Of a stretch of DNA of 64,000 nucleotides, positions 50,533-63,500 are shown in pieces (position 1 is the stretch's first letter; each line of letters starts with the position of its first letter). Both the position numbers and the translations under genes were made by a program. Below the pieces are notes generated by a model, which worked only from the letters and a program-made list of their open reading frames with translations, searched no databases and had not been told where the DNA came from. The stretch covers positions 1 to 64,000 of IMG/VR virus record IMGVR_UViG_3300021594_000097; one strand, 5' to 3'. This stretch comes from a virus.

Positions 50533-50991
50533 ATGAGCGCACTAGAAAAAAATCTTTATAAACAAATATCAGTTAAGTCAACTAGATCTAGATCCAACGA
50601 TAATGTTGCAACCGCAGCACCTACTTATAAAGGATTTAGCACAGTAAATTCTACAAATTCTAGTCCAGCACTTTATGATATTGCTCTTATCAAACAAGAT
50701 ATTATAAATCACTTTCATATTAGGCAAGGTGAAAAATTAAGTGATCCAGAATTTGGCACTATAATTTGGGACATTATTTTTGAACCTCTAACAGACGATA
50801 CTGTAAATGCAATAATTCAAAATATTTCTAGGATTGTTAATTATGATCCAAGAGTCAAGGTTAATAAGATTGATGTCAAGCAACCTTACGAACATGCAAT
50901 TCGGATTGATTGTGAATTGGTATATTTGCCTTATTCAATTGTAGAAAAATTACAATTTACGTTTGACGAAAAAGCTGGGTTCATCAATTAA
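50533..50991 (+). CDS. gp25: Baseplate wedge subunit gp25
   Basis: 152 aa, near T4 length (132). Member of the GPW/gp25 family: ALYDIALIKQDIINHFHIRQGEKLSDPEFGTIIWDIIFEPLTDDTVNAIIQNISRIVNYDPRVKVNKIDV shows the expected helices, G-E-x-x-x-x-P-x-F/Y-G segment and DPRV-x-V ending. It links the sheath to the wedge and helps start sheath assembly. Start 12 nt after the gp5 stop; TAAGG upstream. Immediately before gp6, the usual T4-like order. Confidence 0.93.
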   Translation: MSALEKNLYKQISVKSTRSRSNDNVATAAPTYKGFSTVNSTNSSPALYDIALIKQDIINHFHIRQGEKLSDPEFGTIIWDIIFEPLTDDTVNAIIQNISRIVNYDPRVKVNKIDVKQPYEHAIRIDCELVYLPYSIVEKLQFTFDEKAGFIN

Positions 50992-51010
50992 CTACGCACT
51001 TTTCAAATCA

Positions 51011-51018
51011 AATAAATA
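51011..51018 (+). promoter_or_regulatory. T4-type late promoter for gp6
   Basis: AATAAATA on the plus strand, 24 nt before the gp6 ATG at 51043, with AAGGAAAG as ribosome site in between. Confidence 0.6.
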
Positions 51019-51042
51019 TTGATATAGTTAAGGAAAGCGCAC

Positions 51043-54000
51043 ATGTCATCTACAGATAGACAAAATAGATTATTACTTGCAGAAGATTGGAAGCGTGTCT
51101 ACCAATCTTTTCGCAATGCAGATTTTCAAAGTTATGATTTTGATAATCTAAGACGTACGATGATATCGTATCTAAGAGAAAATTATCCCGAAGACTTTAA
51201 TGACTATGTTGAATCAAGCGAATATCTTGCGTTAGTAGACTTAATAGCGTTCCTTGGGCAAAATATTGCTTTCCGTATAGATTTAAACGCTAGAGAAAAT
51301 TTCTTAGAATTAGCAGACAGACGTGAAAGTGTATTACGACTAGCTCGATTACTTTCTTATAATCCTAAGAGAGTACAATCTTGCAATGGATTATTAAAAA
51401 TTGCATCAGTTAGAACCTCAGAAGAAATTCGCGATAGCAATAACATTAATTTACAAAATCAAACTATAGTATGGAATGATCCTAGTAATATTGATTGGTA
51501 CGAACAGTTTATAAAAGTAATAAATGCAGCCTTACCTGTTAATGGTACGTTTGGTCGCCCAGTTAAAAAAGACAACGTTAATGGAATTCCTACAGATCAA
51601 TATAGATTGAATAGTACAAATTCAGAACTACCTGTTTATTCATTTAATAAAACAATTGACGGCAGAGCTACAACTTTTGAAATAGTTTCAACTGATGTAT
51701 CTGATGGAAATATTCTTGAAGAAGCTCCCTTCCCAGGAAATAATTTTGCTTTTATATATCGAGACGACGGACGTGGTCCAGCAAGCTCAAACACAGGATT
51801 TTTCTCACATTTTAGACAAGGAAATCTAGACGAAGGATTGTTTAATATTTCGGCGCCTATCTCAAATCAAACTGTTTCTATTGAGTCTCCTAACATTAAC
51901 AACTCCGATGTATGGCTCTATCGTTTAGATTCATTTGGCAATGAAACAGAATTATGGACTAAGGTTGATGCACTAGAAGGCAATAACGTAATCTATAATA
52001 GTGTAAACAAAAAAAATAGAAACATTTATAGTGTACTAACTCGTGTAGGTGATAGAATTAATTTAATATTCTCCGACGGCACATTTGGAGAATTACCTAA
52101 AGGTCAATTTAAGATATATTATAGAACAAGTCTACCAGATAGATTAATTGTTGGCCCTGAAGATATGCGAGCTATTTCTATTACAATTCCGTATCTAAGC
52201 AAATTAGGCAAAGAAGAATCAATAGTTATAACTTTTGAACTAAAATATACAGTTGATAATAGTAGTCCTAGCGAAAGTAACGACAGCATTAAATTAAATG
52301 CTCCTAGCACATATTATACACAAAATAGAATGATAACTGGTGAGGACTATCAAATAGCACCTCTAGGTATTAATCAAGAAATTATTAAAGTTAAAGCAGT
52401 TAACAGAACATCAAGCGGAATAAGTCGTTACTTTGACTTAATAGACGCTACAGGAAAATATAGTCAAACTACCCTGTTTGGGAACGACGGTGTTGTGTAT
52501 AAAGAATTTTTAGAATTACAAAAAAGTTTTACTTTTAATACTCGAACAGACGTTGAAGGAGCAGTAGAAAATATAATCGTTCCTATCCTCAATGATAAAA
52601 AACTTAGAAATTATTATCACGATAGATTTCCAAAAATTCTAACTAGCGACTTAGGAGTTAACTGGGTCCAAGAAACTAAAGAAACTAATCTAAGCACAGG
52701 ATATTTTAAAAATAGAGAAGAGGTAAAATCAAGACTGGGTAGTTTTACAGCATCTATTCTTAGTCTAGTACGTCCAGGAGCCATGATAAAATTAGTAGCA
52801 CCTGGATTCCGACCAAAAACTGTTCCAACAGCAGCGGACCTATCAACTAATCATTTCGTTCCTGATGGTACCATGCGAACCGGCGTTGCTAACAGTCTAG
52901 GTGCGTCTTATTATAATTGGGTTAAAGTGTTAAGTGTCAACGGCCCAGGAGTTGACAATACAGATGACGGATTTGGACCTGTAGCACTCAATGACATAAT
53001 ACCAGGACCAACAGCAGGAGTATCTCCAATTGGAGCAATTCTTGCAGAAATTAAACCAACATTACCTAACGATTTAACTGATGAAGTTAAGGCTCAAATA
53101 ATTGATCAAATATTTGCTAACAGAACTTTTGGTATCCGTTTTGATCAAACTAGCGGTCAGTGGCGTGTTATTACAGAAAATAATTTAAACACAACATCTG
53201 AATTTTCTACAGGTAAAACAGGTGATGCTACAAATCAGCGGTTAGATTCTAGTTGGCTTGTATGGTTTAAAACTGACGGCGAGCGATATACTATTACATA
53301 TCGAGCTATGAGATTTGTATTTGAAAGTGATCAAGAAATTCGGTTTTATTACGATAGCAGCGACAAGATATACAACACAAAAACTGGCAAAATTGTTAAA
53401 GATACTATAACAGTATTAAACGTTAATAATAAACCTGATGAAACAAACTCGTTCACTAAAGATTTTAACTGGGAAATAGTTGAAGCTTATCGTGATACTG
53501 AAGGTTATGTTGACAGTAAAAAAATAGAAGTTAGTTTTTATGACGACGACGAAGACGGAGTAGTTGATGATGTAGAATTATTTGAACAAATCGTATCACC
53601 ACAAGTTAATCAAACACAAAAATATGTTATGTTTGAAAAATATCTAACACAAGACGGAGTTGAAGATTTTAATTTTTATTCCAATGATACTCAACAAATA
53701 ATTGTACTAGCAAGGAAAGCTGACCTATTACCACTAAGCGCATACAACGACGGCCAAGTTTTTTATTACATTGATCTAGATATTTTTGAAGTATGGAATA
53801 AGGAACGAGGTGTGTTGGAGTTATCAATTAATTATAAAGCTCGCCTTGGCAGAGATAAACTTAAATTCCGTTATATTCATGCTGCGGATTCTAATTCAAG
53901 GATTGATCCTAGCGCAAGCAATATTGTTGATTTATATTTGCTAACAAAAGCATACGATACAAGTTTTAGACTTTGGTTAACTGAAGAAATAATAACTAAA

Positions 54001-54540
54001 CCATTACCACCAAGTAGTGATCAGTTGTTTATAAATTATAGTTCCCAACTTAATCAAATTAAATCACTTAGTGACGAAATAATTTATCATCCAGTTAAGT
54101 ATAAGATACTGTTTGGAAAAAATGCAAGTGATGATTTAAAAGCAACATTTAAAGTTGTAAAAAATCCTGACATGGTATTAAATGATAACGATATAAAAGC
54201 AAGAGTAATATCAGCTATGTCACAATTTTTTGCACTTGAAAATTGGGAGTTTGGCGAAACGTTTTATTTCTCTGAATTAAGCAGTTATGTTATGAATAGA
54301 ATGGCACCAGATTTAGTAACATTTGTTATAGTGCCGTTCCAAGATTCTCAAGCATTTGGATCATTGTTTGAAATTAAGGCAGAAGCAGATGAAATTTTTA
54401 TCAGCGGAGCAACAGTTGATGATATTGAAATAATAGATGCTATTACAGCGTCTAGATTAAAAGCAGGCGGAAGAGTGATTACCCAGTCAACTAGTACTAA
54501 TGTAGGAATACAAAGTTCGTCTACCGGAGGATACAATTAA
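51043..54540 (+). CDS. gp6: Baseplate wedge subunit gp6
   Basis: 1165 aa versus 660 aa in T4; long gp6 is common in marine T4-like phages. N-terminus: DWKRVYQSFRNADFQSYDFDNLRRTMISYLRENYPEDFNDYVESSEYLALVDLIAFLGQNIAFRIDLNARENFLELADRRESVLRLARLLSYNPKR, the conserved baseplate J-like start. NAPSTYYTQNRMITGEDY (about 425-445) is the typical middle block. The C-terminal part (KARVISAMSQFFALENWEFGETFYFSELSSYVMNRMAPDLVTFVIVP) matches the wedge core that forms the inner ring with gp25 and gp53. Own late promoter. Ends as TAATG with the giant protein. Confidence 0.93.
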   Translation: MSSTDRQNRLLLAEDWKRVYQSFRNADFQSYDFDNLRRTMISYLRENYPEDFNDYVESSEYLALVDLIAFLGQNIAFRIDLNARENFLELADRRESVLRLARLLSYNPKRVQSCNGLLKIASVRTSEEIRDSNNINLQNQTIVWNDPSNIDWYEQFIKVINAALPVNGTFGRPVKKDNVNGIPTDQYRLNSTNSELPVYSFNKTIDGRATTFEIVSTDVSDGNILEEAPFPGNNFAFIYRDDGRGPASSNTGFFSHFRQGNLDEGLFNISAPISNQTVSIESPNINNSDVWLYRLDSFGNETELWTKVDALEGNNVIYNSVNKKNRNIYSVLTRVGDRINLIFSDGTFGELPKGQFKIYYRTSLPDRLIVGPEDMRAISITIPYLSKLGKEESIVITFELKYTVDNSSPSESNDSIKLNAPSTYYTQNRMITGEDYQIAPLGINQEIIKVKAVNRTSSGISRYFDLIDATGKYSQTTLFGNDGVVYKEFLELQKSFTFNTRTDVEGAVENIIVPILNDKKLRNYYHDRFPKILTSDLGVNWVQETKETNLSTGYFKNREEVKSRLGSFTASILSLVRPGAMIKLVAPGFRPKTVPTAADLSTNHFVPDGTMRTGVANSLGASYYNWVKVLSVNGPGVDNTDDGFGPVALNDIIPGPTAGVSPIGAILAEIKPTLPNDLTDEVKAQIIDQIFANRTFGIRFDQTSGQWRVITENNLNTTSEFSTGKTGDATNQRLDSSWLVWFKTDGERYTITYRAMRFVFESDQEIRFYYDSSDKIYNTKTGKIVKDTITVLNVNNKPDETNSFTKDFNWEIVEAYRDTEGYVDSKKIEVSFYDDDEDGVVDDVELFEQIVSPQVNQTQKYVMFEKYLTQDGVEDFNFYSNDTQQIIVLARKADLLPLSAYNDGQVFYYIDLDIFEVWNKERGVLELSINYKARLGRDKLKFRYIHAADSNSRIDPSASNIVDLYLLTKAYDTSFRLWLTEEIITKPLPPSSDQLFINYSSQLNQIKSLSDEIIYHPVKYKILFGKNASDDLKATFKVVKNPDMVLNDNDIKARVISAMSQFFALENWEFGETFYFSELSSYVMNRMAPDLVTFVIVPFQDSQAFGSLFEIKAEADEIFISGATVDDIEIIDAITASRLKAGGRVITQSTSTNVGIQSSSTGGYN

Positions 54541-57500
54541 TGGCATACGATGATAGACAAACAGAATTACCTTTACCAGGTGACGGATCTGAAAAAAGAA
54601 AAAGTGAAATTCATCTTCCAAAATATTTTCGAACAGAATCTAATACTAAATTCTTATCAAGCACCCTTGATCAGTTACTACAGCCCGGCGTGGCAGAAAA
54701 ACTTAACGGATACTTTGGCAGAAAAACTGCTACAGCGTTTAATCCATCAGACACATATATAGCAGATGTTTCCAAAGACAGAGAGGATTATCAGTTTGAA
54801 CCAGCTTCAGTAATTACAGACGCATTAGGTAATGTAGAATTTTTTAAAAATTATAATGACCTTATTAATCAAGTTAAAAACTTTGGCGGCGTTAATCGCA
54901 ATCATAGTAATATAAACAAAGAAGAATTTTATACTTGGGATCCCCATATCAATTGGGATAAATTTACAAATTTTAGAGAATACTATTGGTTACCCACAGG
55001 TCCCCAAACACTTAATATTGTTGGTGATGTTAAAGAAATAACCAGTACATATTCTGTATCTTTGCAAGATAACGGTGACAATTATTCTTATATTTTTTCG
55101 CCTGACGGATTAACTCCTAATCCTAATTTTAAATTATTTAGAGGAGTTACATATAGGTTTGAAATCAATACACCGGGTTTACCTCTTACTTTTAGAACAC
55201 AGCGTACCCTTGATGATGCATTTTTAATTAAACAAGGAATTAATGCCCAGGCAGTTGAAAACGGAGTTATTGAAATAACTTTAAATGAAGCTACTCCTAA
55301 TGAAATTTTTTATGTAGCTGATAATAATATTAATCTTGGCGGAGTAATTCGCGTAGCAAATATTGAAGAATCTAGTTTTATTGATGTAGAAACAGAAATT
55401 TTAGGTAAAAAAACATACACTACAAAAGCCGGATGGAGTGTAACTAACGGTATGAAAATTAGATTTGTTGGAGAAGTAATCCCAGCAATATATTCAAACT
55501 CTGAGTGGTATGTAGAAGGTGTTGGAGATAAGATTAAACTAATATCCGACATTGATGTTGAAGTATCTTTTCCGGTAGGCATTGACCTAAACGTTCCTTT
55601 TGACACCGAAGACGGATTTGATAGATTACCATTTAGCTCTGCAATTGGTTTTCCACGAGATAAAGATTACATTGTAATTAATAGAGCATCTAGCGACGGC
55701 AATTTTTGGAGTAGATATAATCGATGGTTCCATAAAGATGTCATAGAATTAGTAGCAAGTATTAATAATCAACCAGCAAATCTTGATCAAGCTGCAAGAG
55801 CCAATCGACCAATTATTGAATTTGAAGCTAATTTAAAATTATTTAATTTTGGTACAACAACAAAACCTGTTATTGATTTAATAGATGATTTTAGCGTAGA
55901 TGCATTTTCCAGTATTGAAGGAACACTAGGGTATAGTGTTGACGGAGTTCAGTTAAGAAACGGAATGCGAATATTGTTTTTAGCAGACACTGATCCGTTA
56001 GTAAGAGGAAGAATTTTTAAGGTTGAATTTATTAAATTTACAGGTAGTGGTGTAGCAGGACAGATCGCACTACGAGAAACAGAAGATTCTTTACCTCAGA
56101 TAAACGAAAACGTACTAGTAACTAAAGGAAATACCTACACAGGATCTATGTGGTTCTTTAACGGTACAGAGTGGAAACGTGCCCAGGAAAAAACACAAGT
56201 TAATCAGCCGCCACTGTTTGATGCATACGATGCCGCCGGCGTCTCGTTTGCAGATACGTCAAAATACGAAGCATCAAACTTTAAAGGAACTGAAATTTTC
56301 AGTTATAAGACTGGAGTTGGCACAGCTGATTCTGTATTAGGGTTTCCGTTGGTATACCGTAGTATTGATAACGTAGGCGATATCTTATTTGATTTTGATT
56401 ATAATTCTGATATAGTTGAATATCAGATTGATACAGTTCCTCAAACAGTTCCAATTGCTTCTGGTTATTTAAAAAAATATACAGATAAAAATAATTTTAT
56501 TAATTTAGGTGCATGGACTAAAGCTGATAAACTTTCGTCTCAAGCTGTAATACTACAATATATTAATGATAACACTAAAATAAATTATCCTATTAATTGT
56601 TTTGATCAAAGTGGATTCCTTACTGATTTATTAGTAAGGGTGTTTGTAAATAACAAAGTAGTTAAAGAAGGGGTAGATTATGAATTAGTACTTACTGCTG
56701 ACAAGTTTAAAGCAGTTAAGTTCATTAAAAATATTAAACTTAATGACGTAATTAAATTTAAGTGTTTTTCTAATACTGCAAAAAACGAAAACGGTTATTA
56801 CGAAATTGCTGCTAATCTTGAAAAAAATCCTCTTAATGAAGATGTAACAGATTTCACACTAGGCGAAGTTAATGATCATGTAGCAAGTATTGTAGAAAAT
56901 TTACAAGCATTTACAGGGGTATTTCCAGGAACAGGAAATTTACGTGATATAACAGATTTAAGTAAGTACGGCCGTAAGTTCATAAAACATTCCTCGCCAT
57001 TAAATCTATCAATGTATCACTTGCTTGATAGAGAAGCTAATTTAGTTAAATCAATTCGATACGCACGAAGAGAATACGGTAAATTTAAACGTCAATTTTT
57101 AGAGATTGCAAGCTCGTTAGGGTATGAAGGTCCAGTTAAAGAACACGTTGATCGAATACTGCTTGAAATTAATAAAGATAAAATTAATAAAATGCCTTTC
57201 TATTCTAGTGATATGCTTCCTTACGGAGCAGCTATTAGAAACAGAATAACTGTAGAAGATCCTGACTCAAGATTTTATTCACTAACGCAGCCTTTTAAGT
57301 ATAATGAAATTAATACAAGGGCTGTTGGAGTATACATTAATAATGAACAATTATTATATCAGAAAGATTATGAGTTTAATGATAACGGATTTTTAATAGT
57401 AACGGTACAAAAAGAATTTGGCGATGTTCTCGATATCTACGAGTACGAATCTACTAACGGAAGTTATATTCCGCCTACGCCAACTAAATTAGGATTATAT

Positions 57501-60500
57501 CCTAAATTTGAACCTAAAATTTATATAGACAATAGTTACAATAATTCTGTTAAAGTTATTCAAGGCCACGACGGTAGTATAATTGCAGCGTATGATGATT
57601 TTAGAGATGCATTAATTTTAGAATTAGAAAGAAGAATATTTAATAATATTAAAATAGATTATAATGCTGACCTATTTGACTTGAATGACTACAAACCAGG
57701 CGCATTTAGAAACACTGGATTTACGCGAGAAGAAGTTGATCAACCTATTATTACTGACTTTGTCCAATGGCTTCAATTAGTAGATCAAGATTATACTGAG
57801 CACAAATATTTTGACAGAGAAGATTCTTTTACTTTTAATTATTCTAGTTTAAGAAGTCCAACAAATACTTCGTTGCCAGGTTGGTGGAGAGGAGTGTTTG
57901 ACCATGTGTATGACACTGACAAACCAAATACCAATCCGTGGGAAATGTTAGGTTTTAAAATTAAACCAAATTGGTGGGAAGAACAATACGGCCCTGCTCC
58001 TTATACTAGTGAAAACTTATTACTATGGGAAGACCTAGAGCAAGGTATAATAAGAATTCCTGGTCAACCATTTAAAATTAATTCTAAATATGCACGCCCG
58101 GGTTTGAAAAATTTCTTACCAGTAGACGCAGACGGAAATTTATTAAGCCCATCTGATGCTAATATTTGTTTAAAGTATGATAGTTTAGATATTAAAAATA
58201 GTTTTAAATTTGGTGATTATTCTCCTGTTGAATTAGCTTGGAGAAAGAGTTCCGAATACCCGTTTGCAATGTTAGCAAGTTGGGCAATAAATCAACCAAC
58301 TCGACTATTAGCTACAGGTTTTGATAGATCTAGACAGATTCGAAATAAACTTGGACATATAGTTTATAAAGACTCGGGCAGACATATACAACTTGCAGAC
58401 ATTTTATTTCCTAATACTGTTGACGATACAACACAAGTATTAACATTGGGAGTAGTTAATTATATTGCAGACTATATGGCATCAAGTGTAACTGCAAATT
58501 TTAAAAATTATAATACTAGACTAAAGTCTATAAAAAATAATCTAACTATTAGATTAGGTGGATTTACTGACAAATCTAAATTTAAATTAATTTTAGATTC
58601 AAGAACACCGTTAAACAAAGGTAACGTTTTTGTTCCAGAAGAAAACTATAGAGTTTTCTTAAACACTAGTTCTCCATTACGAACAATTAGCTATAGTGGT
58701 GTTATAGTTGAAAAACGACAATCTGGATTTATTATTAGAGGTTATGATTCTGAATCACCAACATTTACTTACTTTGAACCTTTTAAAACACAACGCGATA
58801 CGTTAATAAATGTAGGAGGAATCTCTGAGATTTTCACACGTTGGGAATCTGGACAATTATATAGAGAAGGCTCAAATGTTGAATATAATAATGCTTATTA
58901 TAAAGTAATTACAACTCATACTGCAACTGGAGTGTTTGACGTAACTAAATTTGCTAAATTGCCTGCACTGCCATTAAAAGGCGGCCGATCAGCAACATTT
59001 AGTAAGAAATTTAATACCTTTCAGCCTATAACTATTCCTTACGGCACATTGTTTAAAACAGTCCAAGAAATTGTTGATTTTCTATTAGGTTATGGTAATT
59101 GGTTAGAAGCTAATGGATTCCGATTTGAGTATTATGACGGCGAAGAAAAGATTATTTCTAACTGGGAAACTAGTGCTAGAGAATTTTTATTCTGGACTAC
59201 TCAAAATTGGGGAGAAGGTACATTATTAGCTCTAAGCCCAGCAGCCGATGAAATTAATTTTACTACAGAGTATAGTATTGTTGATAATATCTATGACAAT
59301 TTTTACGGTTACTCTATTCTTAAAGCAGACGGTAAAAAATTAGTAGAAGAATTTAGTAGAATTAATAGGACTGATCCTAACAACTTCCAATTACGTCCAA
59401 AGAATACCGCTGACGGAGTTTATGCCATACAAGTTCCAGTAGTTCAAAAGGAACACATAGTTTTAATTGACAATTTTACAGTGTTTGGCGATGTAATTTA
59501 TGATCAACCTACTGGTTATCGACAAGAACGTATTAAAGTTCTAGGATACAGGACCTCTGACTGGGACGGTAGTTTAAATATTCCTGGATTCTTATATGAT
59601 GCAGCCACTGTTACAGACTGGAAACAATGGACTGATTATGCTATTGGTGATTTAGTAAAATATAAAGAATTTTATTATACAGCTAAAAATAAAATAGCAG
59701 GTGCTGAAAATTTTGAAATAAACAGTTGGGCACGATTACCTAGCCGACCTGAATCAGGTTTGATTACAAATTTTGAATATAAAGTAAATCAGTTTGCAGA
59801 TTTTTATAATTTAGATAGTGATAACTTTGATGTTACACAACAAAAACTTGCACAACATTTAATTGGTTATCAAAAGCGTGAATACTTAGAAAATATTATA
59901 AATGACGAAGTAGAATGGGCCATTAAAGAAGGTCAATATGGTGCCAGCGAAGGGTTCGACGAAGTTGAATTTAAATTAGATGAATCAAAATTTAGAAATA
60001 CTCCACAGCCATTTGAGCTAGTTAGTTCTGTACCTGGCGGCGAGACAGATTTAATATATCGCATACGTCCATTTGAAGTATTTAAAAAACCGCTTAATTA
60101 TAATCATAAGCCTTTTCCTGTTAGAGAATCTAGCATAGGATACACCCGCGATGCAGGTTATGTAAATCAGGAAGATGTGCAGTTTATTGTACCTTCATAT
60201 TATGATATTTTAAATATTAATATTGATGAGTTTTCTAACAAAAATTATGTATGGGTAGGCACAGAAAAACAATCATGGAATGTTTATCAACATGTCTTAT
60301 CAGATTATCTTGTTACAAAACTTGTAGGTAATGCTAATGCAGTATCAATAGGAGATCCTACAAAAAATCAATTTAAATTATCTCTAAACAAAGCAGCTAC
60401 AGATATTAAAGCAGGCGACATTATCGGATTGTACGATTTAATAATATCAACTAGGGGCGAAGAAGATTCAACTACTATACCTATAGTAACACAAGAAACT

Positions 60501-63500
60501 TCAACAGTTCAAGGATTTTTTAAGGTATTAGCAGTTAATGTTAATGAACTTATTATTGATACTGATCTTACGGTTAGTGACATTGACGATTGTCGTGGTT
60601 TACTAACTCGTTTAGTGTCATCAAGAGTAGAAAATATTAACGAAGCAAATATTCTTACACAAGGTACAATTGACAATAACGACTTGGTATGGATTGATAA
60701 TGACGGTGTTGATTGGAGAGTAATAAAAAATAATCAAGCCTTTGACTTATTACAAAAAATTCCCGCAGAGGAAGTTGGAATATCAAATAAATTTGGATTT
60801 TCTATAGATGTAGATAGTCGTAATACGGTCATTGTTGTTGGATCACCGGGTGCTTCAACTAATGGAAAGGCTTTTGTCTATACTCGTGGTGCAAATTCTC
60901 AAAACTTTCAATTTACACAAATCATTGAACCTACAGACAATTTAGCTGACCTAGGGCAGCAGTATGCTGAAAGTGTAGCAGTATCCCCAGACGGCAAATT
61001 TATTGTTGTAGGTTCGCCTAATGCTTCAAATATAAAAACTTTATTTAGAGGTGACTACGACGAAGAAACAGACTATCAAAACGGCGAAAGTGTATTGTTT
61101 AGCGATCAACTGTGGGAAGCTGTTGTAGACATTCGCGGAGCAGACGATTCACTTGAGTTTTCTAGCTTTGGATCAATTATTGAAATTTTACAAAAGTATA
61201 ATATCACTGCCGGCGAAATTACATTTAATAATTTAATAACAGGTAATTATCCGTTTAAAAATGTAGAAACAAATCATATATTAGTTAGAGCACCAGCAGA
61301 TCAATATGCCGGTACAGGCCCGGGAGATAGAGTATTTTTAGATTGGTATTTAAGGACCACAGCAAATCAAGATCAGCTACCTTTAACTTTAACTGCTAGA
61401 CAACCGTTTGGCGGAGCAGTAACTGGATTTACAGAGGCAAATCTTGAAGGTGGTTTAATAATTCAAAAGAAAATTGATGCAGTATTGTATGTTGAAACAT
61501 TTGCTAATCTACCTGAAATTGGAGAACAAATAGACTCCGAAGGAGTATTTGGATATGTGGCTTATGTATATCAAGATGAAGGCGCAGCAACAGTTTATGT
61601 TGAGGGATCGTTTGGTCGTTGGCAACCTACAGGATCTTTATTTACTGAACAAGGCGAGTTCGTAGGAGAGTATGTAAGAGTTGCACCAATTGAAACATTA
61701 GATGTATCTGATGATCTAGGCGGATATTGGTGGTTTAATACTACGTCAACAATCAATGTAGGATTAGTTAACGAAGATGAAGGCCGAGCGTTAGCAGTAT
61801 ACAACGTTATACCTAACGGAAAAGCTGATCCAGGTGCTCGTGGCGGCAATATCTATGATTATAACAACACTATTGTTAATAGTGAAAATAATATTAATAG
61901 CTATATTAGAACACTAACGTATCAAGGAGCACCAGGTGCATACAATAATCTAAACATAATTCCAAGTGATTTGTTCGTAGTTAGAGCACCAAATAGTCTT
62001 ACAACTAAATTATCAACCGGTGACAGAGTTACACTTGAAGTAGTTAATTTACCTAATTATTCAGATGGTGGGTTTGTAGATATTTCACCGCTTGGTATAA
62101 CTACTTTTAATACAAATAAAACACATACTATTGTCGACGTATGGAGCGGCTATATTAATTTCAATCTAGATGAGACTGATACATTTGGTAATCCGTTTGA
62201 ACCGCGTGTTGGACAGTTTGTTAGAGATAGAAATACTGGCGCAACTGGTCTAATAACGTTTTATCAACGTAACGGTTTAAGTGCTACGATCTTTGTTAAA
62301 AACGTTGTAGGAACTTGGTCAAGAGGTAGAAATTTTGGTAATGTTTCTAGCATTGAATTTATAGGAGAACCAACTGATCCAAGTCCAGTGTATTCAGTTA
62401 CTAGAAGAATGGGCGAAATTCGCTCAGTATCTTTAGGTAATGCATCATTAGGAATTGGCGGTTTAGTAGTATTTAGATTAGCTGCACCTATTGTAACAGT
62501 GCCTGTTCAGGCAGTAATAACTGGTGCAGAATATATTATCTATAGAGACGATCCTATACTAGGTATTGCAACACAGCCTAATATACCGTCACAGGCAAAT
62601 TTTGATTGGAGACCTATTTACAATGTATCTGTAAATGCCGATGGGTTTGTAGTTAATACTGATAATCTTGGCATGTTTACAGTTTATGCTAAAGAAGCTT
62701 CAACAACTTATAGTTTAGTAGGATCGTTTATTGTTCCAGAAATTCAAGATAATCTAAGATTAGGCTCAAAAGTTTTAATTAGAAAAAATAATAACTTATA
62801 CAAATTATTTGTAGGTTGTCGTGGCTCAGGAACATCTAACAATCCTGGAAGAATTTATTTTGTAAATTACGGACTTACTGCCGACGGAACTTTCTATAAC
62901 TGGGAACTTGCTAAAAATAAAAAATACAGGGGTGAGTTTGGTCCAGAAAAAGAATATTTTATAAATGATATTGTTTTCTTAGATGGAATATTTTATCAAG
63001 CACAAACTAATATTGCCCCAGGACTTCAGTTTAATATTTTAGATTGGGAAAGAGTTGCCTTTGACGGATTACAATATACTGGCATTGATTATGTAGGTTA
63101 TATTCCTAACGATACAAATTTTGTTCCAGGTAATGATAGTTCGTTAAATCTTGATCAAGAAGGGTTACTTGAGTTTGGAACTATTTTTGATGCAGACGAA
63201 AAAGGTGAAGTTGTTGTTGTTACAGCAATTTACAACAATACTAAACCTAACAGGGTTGTTATATACAGAGCAATTAATGGTAATTATATAAAAGCACAAG
63301 AGTTATTAGCTACTAATACTACATCTAATTTTGGAGAAGCAGTTAGTATTAGTCGAGATGGTACATTGATTGCAGTAGGAGCATCACTAGACTCAGCAGA
63401 TATAGATAGTCAAGGAGCAGTTTATGTATACCGACAAGTTGCCGGTGAATTTGTACTAGATCTTAATAATAACACTGGACAAAAATTAACTAGTGCAAAT

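Noticed and set aside
54550-54762. 70-aa plus-strand ORF at the start of the giant gene
   Set aside because: Out-of-frame shadow of the giant protein, whose ATG overlaps the gp6 stop and whose frame stays open for over 9 kb.
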